Below are positions 17,692 to 25,972 of a stretch of 64,000 nucleotides of DNA, piece by piece. The notes under the pieces are model-generated. The model was not told the DNA's origin and did no database searches. It saw only the letters and a program-made list of their open reading frames with translations. The position numbers and the translations under genes were made by a program. Position 1 is the stretch's first letter, and each line of letters starts with the position of its first letter. Origin of the DNA: Dysgonomonas sp. Marseille-P4361 (GTDB lineage Bacteria > Bacteroidota > Bacteroidia > Bacteroidales > Dysgonomonadaceae); the NCBI RefSeq assembly GCF_900343125.1, contig NZ_OPYL01000006.1:1-64000 (forward strand), written 5' to 3'.

Positions 17692-18537
17692 ATGAAAATA
17701 AAAGCCACTCTTCTCAGTCTGACTATTCTTCTGTTCTTCGCTTTTTTTTCTTGCAAAACAGATAAGAAAAAAGCCGACGAATCGAATGATATAGTCTATG
17801 ACACAATTTCTGTTTCGGAAGTTTATCATATCGATAATGACAGTACCAAGCCTTTCTGCTCTCTTGATATACATTATGTTTATCCTACAGAGTATAGCGA
17901 TAAAGAAATATTGGCAGCAGTACAAAGCGAATTGAACTATGTATTGTTGGAAGATGAAAGATATGAGAAAATGAATCCGCGGGAGGCTGTCGACAAGTAT
18001 GTAGTAGATTATATCGATCATTACAAGCGTGATGTTGAGGAGCAATTTCCTGAATGGGAAAAATCAGGAGAGGCTGAAGATTATTTCTCTTATCGCAAAA
18101 CCTTGAATAGTGAGTTGAAATATAGCAAAGGAGGACTTATCTCTTATCAAATGGTATCGACAGATGATAAAGGTGGTGCAAACTCATCTAAATTCTCTAG
18201 GAATATTGTGGTAGATTTGGAGACAGGAAACACTGTAAACGAAAAAGATATTTTCTTGCCAAATTACAAGGATGCTCTGAATACGTTGCTTGTGAGTAAG
18301 ATAATGAGACAAAATAATGTAACGAATGTAGAAGATCTTGTCGCTTACGGATATATAGGTGTAGAGGATTTAACATCTAATAATAACTTTTTTGTCGACG
18401 ATAAAGGGATCACTTATGTATTCAATCCCGGAGATTATTCTATCTTTACATTAGAAATAAGGGTGTTTATTCCTTATGCTGAAATCAAATCAATGTTAAG
18501 AGAAGATTCGCCAATCTCTAATTTGGCAGGACTATAA
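17692..18537 (+). CDS. DUF3298-domain lipoprotein
   Basis: 281 aa. The signal sequence has a lipobox (FFSC, Cys21). The C-terminal half (about residues 140-270) matches the DUF3298 pattern, with the DLETGNTVNEKDIFLPNYKD segment after a conserved-looking beta region, and a PdaC/DUF4163-like N-terminal part. These domains occur in envelope proteins such as RsiV relatives, but no catalytic role is established for the Bacteroidetes members. The stop is one base before the rsmG start, so the pair is almost certainly cotranscribed. Confidence 0.8.
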   Translation: MKIKATLLSLTILLFFAFFSCKTDKKKADESNDIVYDTISVSEVYHIDNDSTKPFCSLDIHYVYPTEYSDKEILAAVQSELNYVLLEDERYEKMNPREAVDKYVVDYIDHYKRDVEEQFPEWEKSGEAEDYFSYRKTLNSELKYSKGGLISYQMVSTDDKGGANSSKFSRNIVVDLETGNTVNEKDIFLPNYKDALNTLLVSKIMRQNNVTNVEDLVAYGYIGVEDLTSNNNFFVDDKGITYVFNPGDYSIFTLEIRVFIPYAEIKSMLREDSPISNLAGL

Positions 18538-18538
18538 A

Positions 18539-19159
18539 ATGGATATACTATTAAAATATTTCCCCGATATAACAGAGCTGCAAAAACAACAATTTGCAGC
18601 TTTGTATGATTTATACCTCGACTGGAATTCAAAAATAAATGTTATTTCAAGAAAGGACATTGAAAATCTTTATACTCATCATGTTCTTCATTCCTTGTCT
18701 ATCGCAAAACTCATACAGTTTGCGGATGGAACACAGATAATGGATGTGGGAACGGGAGGAGGTTTCCCTGGAGTGCCTTTAGCCATATTGTTTCCGCAAT
18801 GTGAGTTTTTACTGGTAGATAGTATAGGTAAAAAAGTCAGAGTGGCGACGGAGGTTTCTAACGCAATCGGTCTGAAAAACATTCAGTTTCGCCATTGTAG
18901 AGCAGAAGAGGTTAAAGAAAAATTTGATTTTGTGGTCAGCAGAGCAGTGATGCCATTGCCTGACCTCGTAAAAATTGTTCGAAAAAATATCTCTAAAGAA
19001 AATCGCAATGCGCTCCCTAATGGTTTGATCTGCCTTAAAGGAGGAAATCTGGAAGGAGAACTTCGTCCGTTTAAAAAGGCGGCAGAAGCGGATGACCTCT
19101 CTATGTATTTCGAAGAAGAATTCTTTAAGACAAAAAAGATCGTTTACGTTTTACTCTAA
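18539..19159 (+). CDS. rsmG: 16S rRNA (guanine527-N7)-methyltransferase
   Basis: 206 aa, the normal length for RsmG/GidB. It methylates G527 of 16S rRNA using S-adenosylmethionine. The SAM-binding motif IMDVGTGGGFPGVPLAI (about residues 65-82) is diagnostic, as is the upstream WNSKINVISRKD segment. It is translated immediately after the DUF3298 lipoprotein. Confidence 0.97.
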   Translation: MDILLKYFPDITELQKQQFAALYDLYLDWNSKINVISRKDIENLYTHHVLHSLSIAKLIQFADGTQIMDVGTGGGFPGVPLAILFPQCEFLLVDSIGKKVRVATEVSNAIGLKNIQFRHCRAEEVKEKFDFVVSRAVMPLPDLVKIVRKNISKENRNALPNGLICLKGGNLEGELRPFKKAAEADDLSMYFEEEFFKTKKIVYVLL

Positions 19160-19212
19160 ACAATACCTCTTGTAGCTTGTTCTAATTATTTAAACCATTA
19201 AATAATTAGCGT

Positions 19213-19854
19213 ATGAAAGTAGCTTTAATCGGAGCGACAGGCTTTGTTGGTTCGCATTTGTTGGAAGAACTATTGAGTAGGAATTATGAGGTAACAGCTA
19301 TCGCACGCGATGTGAATAAAATCCCTTTAAAAAACGAAAAACTACATGTAGTCTCTGCCGATATTACGAATGTTGATGCTTTGGCTGAAGCCCTTAAAGG
19401 GAATGATGTCGTAGTAAGTGCATATAATGCAGGATGGTCTAATCCTAATTTGTATAACGATTTTTTGAAAGGATCGGAAGCTATCCAAAAAGCAGTGAAA
19501 CAGTCGGGTGTGAATCGTCTTATTGTTGTAGGTGGTGGCGGAAGCTTGTTTATCGATGGAGTCCAGATAGTAGATGGACCCGATTTCCCGGAGCAATTCA
19601 AAGCCGGGGCTACAGCAGCAAGAGATTATCTGAATATGTTAAAAAATGAGGCTGAATTAAACTGGACGTTTTTCTCCCCAGCTTTAGATATGTTTCCGGG
19701 AACTAGAACAGGGCAATATCGTTTGGGCACTGAAAGTCCTGTTTTCGACAATGACGGAGAATCTAAAATATCGGTTCAGGATGCTGCTGTTGCAATAGTT
19801 GATGAAATAGAAAAATCTAATTATTCGCGACGAAGATTTACTGTAGGCTATTGA
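19213..19854 (+). CDS. NAD(P)-binding epimerase/NmrA-like protein
   Basis: 213 aa. A Rossmann-fold atypical SDR opens with VALIGATGFVGSHLLEELL (GxTGxxG type). VVSADITNVDALAEALKGNDVVVSA and NRLIVVGGGGSL follow as in YwnB/NmrA-like NAD(P)H-binding proteins. It lacks an evident YxxxK catalytic pair. It is cytosolic and its substrate is unknown. A terminator follows, so it ends this transcription unit. Confidence 0.82.
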   Translation: MKVALIGATGFVGSHLLEELLSRNYEVTAIARDVNKIPLKNEKLHVVSADITNVDALAEALKGNDVVVSAYNAGWSNPNLYNDFLKGSEAIQKAVKQSGVNRLIVVGGGGSLFIDGVQIVDGPDFPEQFKAGATAARDYLNMLKNEAELNWTFFSPALDMFPGTRTGQYRLGTESPVFDNDGESKISVQDAAVAIVDEIEKSNYSRRRFTVGY

Positions 19855-19898
19855 CTTTTTAGTTTAAATCTATAAGGTATTATAATGTTTTATATAGA

Positions 19899-19931
19899 AG
19901 ACAGTATGGAGGGAATTCATGCTGTCTTTTT
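19899..19931 (+). terminator. Terminator
   Basis: AGACAGTATG (19899-19908) pairs with CATGCTGTCT (19918-19927), with one G-T pair, followed by a T run. Confidence 0.8.
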
Positions 19932-20031
19932 GTGTATTTATAACAAAACTTAAGAAGAAAAATGACTAGTTTCGCATCAGATAAATATATATCTTTATAC
20001 TTGTTATTAACAGATAGTCATTAAAAAATAT

Positions 20032-20676
20032 ATGAAGGTCAAAATATTTGAATTTAACCCAATTAGCGAAAATACATATGTAGCATATGATGAAACAAAA
20101 GAGTGTGTAATAATCGATCCGGGCTGTTTATTCCCCGACGAAAAAGAACTTTTGCTGCATTTTATTTTAGACAACGATCTTGTTGTAAAACATTTATTAA
20201 ATACTCACTTGCATTTCGATCATGTATTCGGAAATGCTTTTATATACGATCAGTTCAAGTTGGAAACAGAAGCAAATCAGGCTGATGAGTTTTTGTTGGC
20301 TCAAATGCCATCGCAGCTAGAAATGTTTGGTTTTGGTAAGATGGGCAATGTCGCTATTCCTAAAATTGGAAAATACTTGAAGGAAAATGATGTTGTTACA
20401 TTTGGAAATCAACGCCTTGTTGTATTCGAAATTCCGGGGCACTCTCCCGGGAGCATTGTTTTTTATAACGAAGAAGCGGGTTGTGTATTTGTAGGGGATG
20501 TTCTTTTCAGGGGTAGTGTTGGTCGTACAGATCTTGTGGGCGGTAATCACGAGCAGTTGATCACAGGTATAAAAAAGAAATTACTGAACTTGCCGGGAGA
20601 TACAGTTGTTTATTCGGGACATGGTCCATTAACAACAATAAGAGAGGAAATGAAAACTAATTTTTATTTACAATAA
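20032..20676 (+). CDS. Metallo-beta-lactamase-fold hydrolase (glyoxalase II-like)
   Basis: 214 aa. The THLHFDH metal-binding motif (about residues 58-64) is the THxHxDH signature. A later PGHSPGSIVFYN, a VGDVLFRGSVGRTD segment (Asp ligand) and a final YSGHGP (His ligand) complete the metal site. The pattern fits small hydroxyacylglutathione-hydrolase-like proteins, but the substrate is not established in this group. Its stop is 15 bp from gcvP and the two are probably cotranscribed. Confidence 0.9.
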   Translation: MKVKIFEFNPISENTYVAYDETKECVIIDPGCLFPDEKELLLHFILDNDLVVKHLLNTHLHFDHVFGNAFIYDQFKLETEANQADEFLLAQMPSQLEMFGFGKMGNVAIPKIGKYLKENDVVTFGNQRLVVFEIPGHSPGSIVFYNEEAGCVFVGDVLFRGSVGRTDLVGGNHEQLITGIKKKLLNLPGDTVVYSGHGPLTTIREEMKTNFYLQ

Positions 20677-20691
20677 ACTATAGGGAAACAC

Positions 20692-23544
20692 ATGAAAACA
20701 GAGAAATTTCACAAACGCCATATAGGCATTAGCGAAGAAGATGAAAAATTGATGCTTGATAAAATCGGTGTCAAGTCGTTAGATGAGTTGATAGAGCAAA
20801 CAATCCCTCAAAATATCAGACTAGAGAACGGAATAAGGTTGCCCGAAGCATTGAGTGAGCATGAATATGCTGAAGAAATGGCCTTAATGGCTTCCAAAAA
20901 TCGTATCTGTGCATCTTATATTGGTATGGGGTGGTACGATACCATTGCTCCGGCTCCTATAATTCGCAATGTGTTTGAAAATCCGGTGTGGTATACTTCT
21001 TATACCCCATATCAGGCCGAAATATCGCAAGGACGCCTTGAGGCCTTGATGAATTTTCAGACTGTGGTAAGTGAACTTACAGGTCTGTCTTTGGCAAACT
21101 GCTCTTTATTAGATGAAGCAACAGCCGGAGCTGAGGCCGGTACTATGATGTATGCTTTGCGTTCTCGCGATCAGGTAAAGGGTAATGTGAATAAATTGTT
21201 TGTAGATGAAAATATTTTCCCTCAAACACTGGCAGTAATCAATACCCGAATGGCTCCTCAAGGCATAACGGTTGTTGTTGGAGATTATAAAACAATTGAT
21301 CTGAAAGATGGTTTCTTCGGAGCAATTATACAATATCCAAATTCAAATGGAACCATTCTTGATTATACAGAGTTTACTCAAAAAGCAAAAGATGCCGACT
21401 GTAAAGTTGCAGTAGCTACAGACTTGATGGCGCTTACATTGTTAGTTCCTCCAGGTGAATGGGGAGCGGATATTGCTTTTGGTAGCAGTCAACGTTTTGG
21501 TATCCCTATGTTTTACGGAGGTCCTTCTGCCGGATTCTTTGCAACGAAAGAAGAAAACAAGAGAAATGTTCCGGGGCGTATCATCGGTGTATCTAAAGAT
21601 GCATACGGTAAACCTGCTTATCGCATGGCATTGCAAACTCGCGAACAGCATATCAAGCGTGAGAAAGCAACATCAAATATCTGTACGGCTCAAGCCTTAT
21701 TGGCTACTATGGCTAGTTTCTACGCTGTCTATCATGGGCCAAAAGGATTGAAGGAAATAGCAAAACGAATTCATTCAGCAACTGCTCTTGTTGCTGACGA
21801 GCTTAAAGAATTAGGATATACAGTCTTAAATGATCAGTATTTCGATACTTTGAAAGTTGCGCTTCCAGAAGGTGTGACGCAAGAGGCTCTTCGTTTCCAA
21901 GCTGAGATGAGAGATATTAATCTTCGTTATTTCGAAACAGGAGAAGTTGGAATCAGTATAGACGAAACAATAACAGAGTATAAAGCTCACGAATTGCTAG
22001 CTGTATTCTCTCTTTCTGTAAATCGTATGAAAGTATATATGATTGATGATCTTCCCGAAAAGATGACAATCGGAGATAAGTTTATCCGTAAGAGTGAATA
22101 TTTACAACACGAAGTATTTAATTCTTATCATACCGAGACTGAGCTGATGCGTTATATCAAACGCTTGGATAGAAAAGATATTTCGCTTGCTCATTCTATG
22201 ATTTCTTTGGGATCATGTACAATGAAGCTGAATGCAGCATCGGAAATGATACCTCTTTCGTTAGGAGGATTTCAGAATATACATCCGTTTGCACCAGAGT
22301 CGCAAACGCAAGGTTATCAGGAGCTGATTACCGAATTAGGAGAATACTTGAAAGAGATCACCGGTTTTGCAGGTGTTAGCTTCCAACCTAATTCAGGTGC
22401 AGCAGGTGAATATGCCGGATTGATGACAATTCGCAAATATCAGGATAGTATAGGGCAAGGACATCGCAATATTATATTGATTCCTGCTTCGGCGCACGGA
22501 ACAAATCCTGCTTCGGCTATACAGGCAGGATACGAAACAGTGACTATTGCATGTGACGATCATGGTAATGTGATCTTAGATGATATGAAAGCTAAAGCGG
22601 AATTGCATAAGGATAATCTTGCCGGATGTATGATCACTTACCCATCAACTCATGGTATTTTTGAAAAAGATATTAGAGAGATGTGTCAAGTTGTACACGA
22701 TTTTGGAGGTCAGGTGTATATGGACGGTGCGAATATGAATGCACAGGTTGGTCTTACAAATCCAGGTTTTATCGGAGCTGACGTGTGTCACCTAAACCTT
22801 CATAAAACATTTGCTATCCCTCATGGAGGTGGTGGTCCGGGAGAAGGTCCTATTTGCGTTGCAGAGCATTTAGTTCCATTCTTACCTCATCATCCAGAAC
22901 TGGATGGCAGTACATTGAATACAGTAGCTTCATCTCCATATGGTAGTGCAGGTATTCTTCCTATAACTTATGGCTATATCCGCATGATGGGTGCAGACGG
23001 TCTGACACGTGCAACCAAGATTGCGATTCTAAGTGCCAACTATCTGGCAGAGTGTTTGAAAGATACCTATGGAGTTGTGTATAGAGGAACTTCGGGTAGA
23101 GTCGGACATGAACTTATCCTTGAATGCAGAAATGTAAAAGATGCTTCGGGTATAACTGAAACTGATATAGCTAAACGCCTAATGGACTACGGTTACCATG
23201 CTCCAACCTTATCTTTCCCCGTACATGGTACGTTAATGATTGAACCTACCGAAAGTGAGAGTCTTGCTGAATTAAATCGCTTTGTGGATACAATGAATCA
23301 GATTTGGGAAGAAATCAAGGAGGTAGAGAATGGCGCGTATTCGAAGGAAGATAACGTTTTAGTAAATGCTCCTCATCCGGAATATGAAGCATGTGCCGAT
23401 GAGTGGAATCATGCTTATCCTCGTTCGAAAGCTATTTATCCACTCGAATTTGTTAAGAATAATAAATTCTGGATAAATGTCGCACGTGTAGATAATGCCT
23501 TTGGCGATAGAAATCTAATCACATGCTTGTGTGATATGGGATAA
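20692..23544 (+). CDS. gcvP: Glycine dehydrogenase (decarboxylating), P-protein, single chain
   Basis: 950 aa, the full-length single-chain form. As part of the glycine cleavage system it decarboxylates glycine and passes the aminomethyl group to the lipoyl H-protein. The pyridoxal phosphate lysine lies in HLNLHKTFAIPHGGGGPG (about residue 703). SHGTNPASA-like AHGTNPASAI and the N-terminal FHKRHIGIS are also typical. No gcvH or gcvT is nearby, so the genes of the system are dispersed. Confidence 0.98.
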   Translation: MKTEKFHKRHIGISEEDEKLMLDKIGVKSLDELIEQTIPQNIRLENGIRLPEALSEHEYAEEMALMASKNRICASYIGMGWYDTIAPAPIIRNVFENPVWYTSYTPYQAEISQGRLEALMNFQTVVSELTGLSLANCSLLDEATAGAEAGTMMYALRSRDQVKGNVNKLFVDENIFPQTLAVINTRMAPQGITVVVGDYKTIDLKDGFFGAIIQYPNSNGTILDYTEFTQKAKDADCKVAVATDLMALTLLVPPGEWGADIAFGSSQRFGIPMFYGGPSAGFFATKEENKRNVPGRIIGVSKDAYGKPAYRMALQTREQHIKREKATSNICTAQALLATMASFYAVYHGPKGLKEIAKRIHSATALVADELKELGYTVLNDQYFDTLKVALPEGVTQEALRFQAEMRDINLRYFETGEVGISIDETITEYKAHELLAVFSLSVNRMKVYMIDDLPEKMTIGDKFIRKSEYLQHEVFNSYHTETELMRYIKRLDRKDISLAHSMISLGSCTMKLNAASEMIPLSLGGFQNIHPFAPESQTQGYQELITELGEYLKEITGFAGVSFQPNSGAAGEYAGLMTIRKYQDSIGQGHRNIILIPASAHGTNPASAIQAGYETVTIACDDHGNVILDDMKAKAELHKDNLAGCMITYPSTHGIFEKDIREMCQVVHDFGGQVYMDGANMNAQVGLTNPGFIGADVCHLNLHKTFAIPHGGGGPGEGPICVAEHLVPFLPHHPELDGSTLNTVASSPYGSAGILPITYGYIRMMGADGLTRATKIAILSANYLAECLKDTYGVVYRGTSGRVGHELILECRNVKDASGITETDIAKRLMDYGYHAPTLSFPVHGTLMIEPTESESLAELNRFVDTMNQIWEEIKEVENGAYSKEDNVLVNAPHPEYEACADEWNHAYPRSKAIYPLEFVKNNKFWINVARVDNAFGDRNLITCLCDMG

Positions 23545-23571
23545 ATATTTATTGAAAATATTCTTTTATAC

Positions 23572-23603
23572 TATCAGCAGCTATCTGAAAATAGCTGCTG
23601 ATA
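23572..23603. repeat. Perfect 13-bp inverted repeat after gcvP
   Basis: TATCAGCAGCTAT (23572-23584) and ATAGCTGCTGATA (23591-23603) form a perfect stem with a 6-base loop. No T run follows on the plus strand, so a classic intrinsic terminator is not certain. It may act as a 3'-end stabiliser. The remaining bases up to 23806 hold only the promoter box of the next gene. Confidence 0.6.
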
Positions 23604-23724
23604 ATATATATGGAGGTGTTCTATCTTAATTACTATTGTCTTATTGTAAGAAAAAGAATGAACCTCAATAGACGGAAATGCTAAAAGAATTAATAAAATA
23701 ATAAAATATTAGGCTTTTTAATGA

Positions 23725-23732
23725 TAAATTTG
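23725..23732 (+). promoter_or_regulatory. -7 promoter box for the HMA/NlpE-like pair
   Basis: TAAATTTG is an exact TAnnTTTG match 74 bp upstream of the HMA gene. An imperfect palindrome at about 23749-23776 (TAGTCAAC ... GTTGGTTGA) lies between it and the gene and could be a regulator site. This is a weak guess. Confidence 0.4.
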
Positions 23733-23806
23733 TTCCTTGAAATTGTAATTAGTCAACTATTCTGTTGGTTGATTGTTTTATTTAGTGAACACAAAATAGA
23801 AAAACT

Positions 23807-24139
23807 ATGAATCTTAAAATTTTAGTAATTACGTTGGTTTTAGTATTTGCAGGAGCAGCTATTGCTGTTTTTGCTCAAGATAAGAAGCCGAAGAACGATA
23901 GGGAGACGGTTGTTTTTGATGTGTCTATGACATGCGAAAACTGTCAAAAACGCATAGAGAAAAATATTGCGTTTGAAAAGGGAGTGACAGATATGAAAGT
24001 TGATTTGGAGAAGAAAACTGTTGAAATAGAATACAAAAAAAGTCAAACAACAGTAGATAAACTTCAGAAAGCAATTGAAAAACTAGGCTATGAAGCTAAA
24101 GTCCATAAAGATGAACCTAAAAAAGAAGATAAGAAATGA
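23807..24139 (+). CDS. Exported heavy-metal-associated (HMA) domain protein
   Basis: 110 aa. A Sec signal peptide (cleavage near FAQD, residue 23-24) is followed by one HMA ferredoxin-like domain (about residues 34-100) with the metal-binding MTCENC motif (Cys43, Cys46). The C-terminal tail is lysine/aspartate/glutamate rich. It probably binds Cu(I) or a similar soft metal in the periplasm, unlike CopZ, which is cytosolic. Its stop overlaps the next start by four bases (ATGA), which indicates tight coupling with the NlpE-like lipoprotein. Confidence 0.9.
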   Translation: MNLKILVITLVLVFAGAAIAVFAQDKKPKNDRETVVFDVSMTCENCQKRIEKNIAFEKGVTDMKVDLEKKTVEIEYKKSQTTVDKLQKAIEKLGYEAKVHKDEPKKEDKK

Positions 24140-24597
24140 AACAATTTTTAATTGCAATAGCATCGGTGTTTTTCCTCATTAGTTGTGTAGGAGGTCAAAA
24201 AGTAAAAGAAGAACAAGTGGAGGAGCAAGCTTCTGTTAGTGAATTTGAAGCTATAGCAGAGGGAATTGATGATGGTCATAGCGCTCGTGTCTCTTTAGAT
24301 TACCAAGGAACCTATACAGGGAAAATCCCTGCTGCGGATGCTCCGGGCATAAATGTAGTAATTACTCTTTCGGATAGTACTTATGTAAAAACAATGGAGT
24401 TTGAAGGTAAAAAAGACAGCAAATCCGAGTATAAGGGAAAGTATGAATGGAATAAGGCCGGTAACACAATAACTCTTTTTGGAACAGAAAGAGAGCCGGA
24501 TCAATTCTTTGTTGGAGAGAATACTTTGATCATGCTAGATATGGAAGGTAAACGTATTACTGGAGATTTGGCAGAACATTATATTTTGAATAAGTAA
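24136..24597 (+). CDS. NlpE N-domain-like lipoprotein lacking the CxxC motif
   Basis: 153 aa. The lipobox is ISC (Cys17). Residues 57-150 resemble the N-terminal domain of NlpE/CutF: YQGTYTGKIPAADAPGI, a run of beta strands, YKGKYEWNKAGNTITL and a final LDMEGKRITG. In E. coli NlpE the corresponding loop is PCADCEG; here both cysteines are alanine (Ala66, Ala69), so the metal or disulfide site is lost. It is coupled by an ATGA overlap to an HMA protein that does carry a CxxC. It is probably anchored in a membrane of the envelope. A role in metal sensing or delivery is inferred from family and partner. Confidence 0.83.
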   Translation: MKQFLIAIASVFFLISCVGGQKVKEEQVEEQASVSEFEAIAEGIDDGHSARVSLDYQGTYTGKIPAADAPGINVVITLSDSTYVKTMEFEGKKDSKSEYKGKYEWNKAGNTITLFGTEREPDQFFVGENTLIMLDMEGKRITGDLAEHYILNK

Positions 24598-24616
24598 ATT
24601 CTTATATTTCATAGGG

Positions 24617-24655
24617 AACCTCTTATTATTCCTCAGGATAATAAGAGGTTTTTTA
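24617..24655 (+). terminator. Terminator after the HMA/NlpE-like pair
   Basis: Perfect 13-bp stem AACCTCTTATTAT (24617-24629) / ATAATAAGAGGTT (24638-24650), followed by TTTT. Confidence 0.9.
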
Positions 24656-24752
24656 TATGCATAGGTGTATTTTTTATACATTTTTAGTATATTTAGTATG
24701 TCATATTGTAAAAACAAAGTCAAATTATTCTTTCATATTGATTTAATTTGCT

Positions 24753-24760
24753 TACATTTG
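24753..24760 (+). promoter_or_regulatory. -7 promoter box for asnA
   Basis: TACATTTG is an exact consensus box 37 bp upstream of the asnA start. A TTTC with an 18-bp spacer (24731-24734) is a possible but weak -33 element. Confidence 0.5.
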
Positions 24761-24797
24761 TATTTAAAATGATTTTAAAATATTAAATATATAGTTA

Positions 24798-25835
24798 ATG
24801 AGTTATTTGATTAAGCCCGCTGGGTATCAAGCCTTACTTGATCTTCAGCAAACAGAAATGGGGATTAAGCGTATAAAAGATTTTTTTCAACAAAATCTAT
24901 CCTCAGAGCTGAAATTGCGTAGAGTTACTGCTCCATTATTCGTCTTGAAAGGAATGGGAATAAATGACGATTTGAATGGTGTGGAGAGGGCTGTCAATTT
25001 TCCGATAAAAGATATGCAGGATGCCTCGGCTGAAATTGTACATTCGCTCGCTAAATGGAAGCGTTTGACTTTGGCTGATTATTATATTAATGAAGGCTAT
25101 GGTATCTATACAGATATGAATGCCATCAGAGCCGATGAGGAACTCGGAAATCTACATTCCTTATATGTTGATCAATGGGATTGGGAACGAGTGATGACCC
25201 CAAAAGACCGTAATGTTGAGTTCCTTAAAAAGGTTGTGAATCGGATTTATTCAGCGATGGTGAGAACTGAATATCTGGTATACGAAGCATTCCCCGTAAT
25301 AACTCCGGTATTGCCCGAAGAGATTACATTTCTTCATGCAGAGGAACTATTGCAACGTTACCCGGGATTAACAGCCAAAGAAAGAGAAGATAGTGCAGCC
25401 AAAGAATTTGGTGCAGTATTTATTATTGGTATTGGATGTAAATTGAGTAGTGGTGAGCCTCATGATGGCAGAGCTCCGGATTATGATGATTGGATTACTG
25501 AAACCGAGAATGGGTATCGAGGGTTGAATGGCGATCTTATTGTGTGGAACCCTGTGTTGCAACGATCGGTGGAATTATCATCAATGGGGATTCGTGTTGA
25601 TAGAGAGGCTTTGTTGGAGCAATTGAGGATATCGGGTCAAGAGTCTCGTCAAGAGCTTTATTTTCATAAGCGATTGCTAGCAGGAGAGCTACCTCAGTCG
25701 ATAGGTGGGGGAATAGGTCAGTCTCGTCTATGTATGTTCTATTTGCGTAAAGGACACATCGGAGAAATTCAGGCTGCCATATGGCCACAAGAGATGCGAT
25801 TGGAGGCAGAGAAGAACGGAATGCCTCTGATATAA
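24798..25835 (+). CDS. asnA: Aspartate-ammonia ligase (asparagine synthetase A)
   Basis: 345 aa, typical for AsnA. It makes asparagine from aspartate, ammonia and ATP; the fold is related to class II aspartyl-tRNA synthetase. Recognised from the N-terminal LLDLQQTEMGIKRIKDFF, RRVTAPLF and GVERAVNFPIKDM. Later come the VDQWDWE and GYRGLNGDLIVWNP segments, SSMGIRVD and the class II motif 3 region GGGIGQSRLCM. It stands alone between terminators. Confidence 0.98.
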   Translation: MSYLIKPAGYQALLDLQQTEMGIKRIKDFFQQNLSSELKLRRVTAPLFVLKGMGINDDLNGVERAVNFPIKDMQDASAEIVHSLAKWKRLTLADYYINEGYGIYTDMNAIRADEELGNLHSLYVDQWDWERVMTPKDRNVEFLKKVVNRIYSAMVRTEYLVYEAFPVITPVLPEEITFLHAEELLQRYPGLTAKEREDSAAKEFGAVFIIGIGCKLSSGEPHDGRAPDYDDWITETENGYRGLNGDLIVWNPVLQRSVELSSMGIRVDREALLEQLRISGQESRQELYFHKRLLAGELPQSIGGGIGQSRLCMFYLRKGHIGEIQAAIWPQEMRLEAEKNGMPLI

Positions 25836-25913
25836 GATAAAAGATAGCTTTGCGCAGATAGTATGGCGTGAATCTATTTTATAGACTAAATAAAGTTTAT
25901 TAACTTTATCAAA

Positions 25914-25948
25914 TAAAGGATGCTTACTTTAAGCGTCCTTTACTTTTT
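25914..25948 (+). terminator. Terminator after asnA
   Basis: TAAAGGATGCTT (25914-25925) pairs with AAGCGTCCTTTA (25931-25942), with one G-T pair, followed by CTTTTT. Confidence 0.8.
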
Positions 25949-25972
25949 AGTAAAACATAAAAATAATTGTTT

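Noticed and set aside
23749-23776. Possible copper-regulator operator before the HMA gene
   Set aside because: The palindrome has several mismatches and only one copy, so it is mentioned only as a weak guess.
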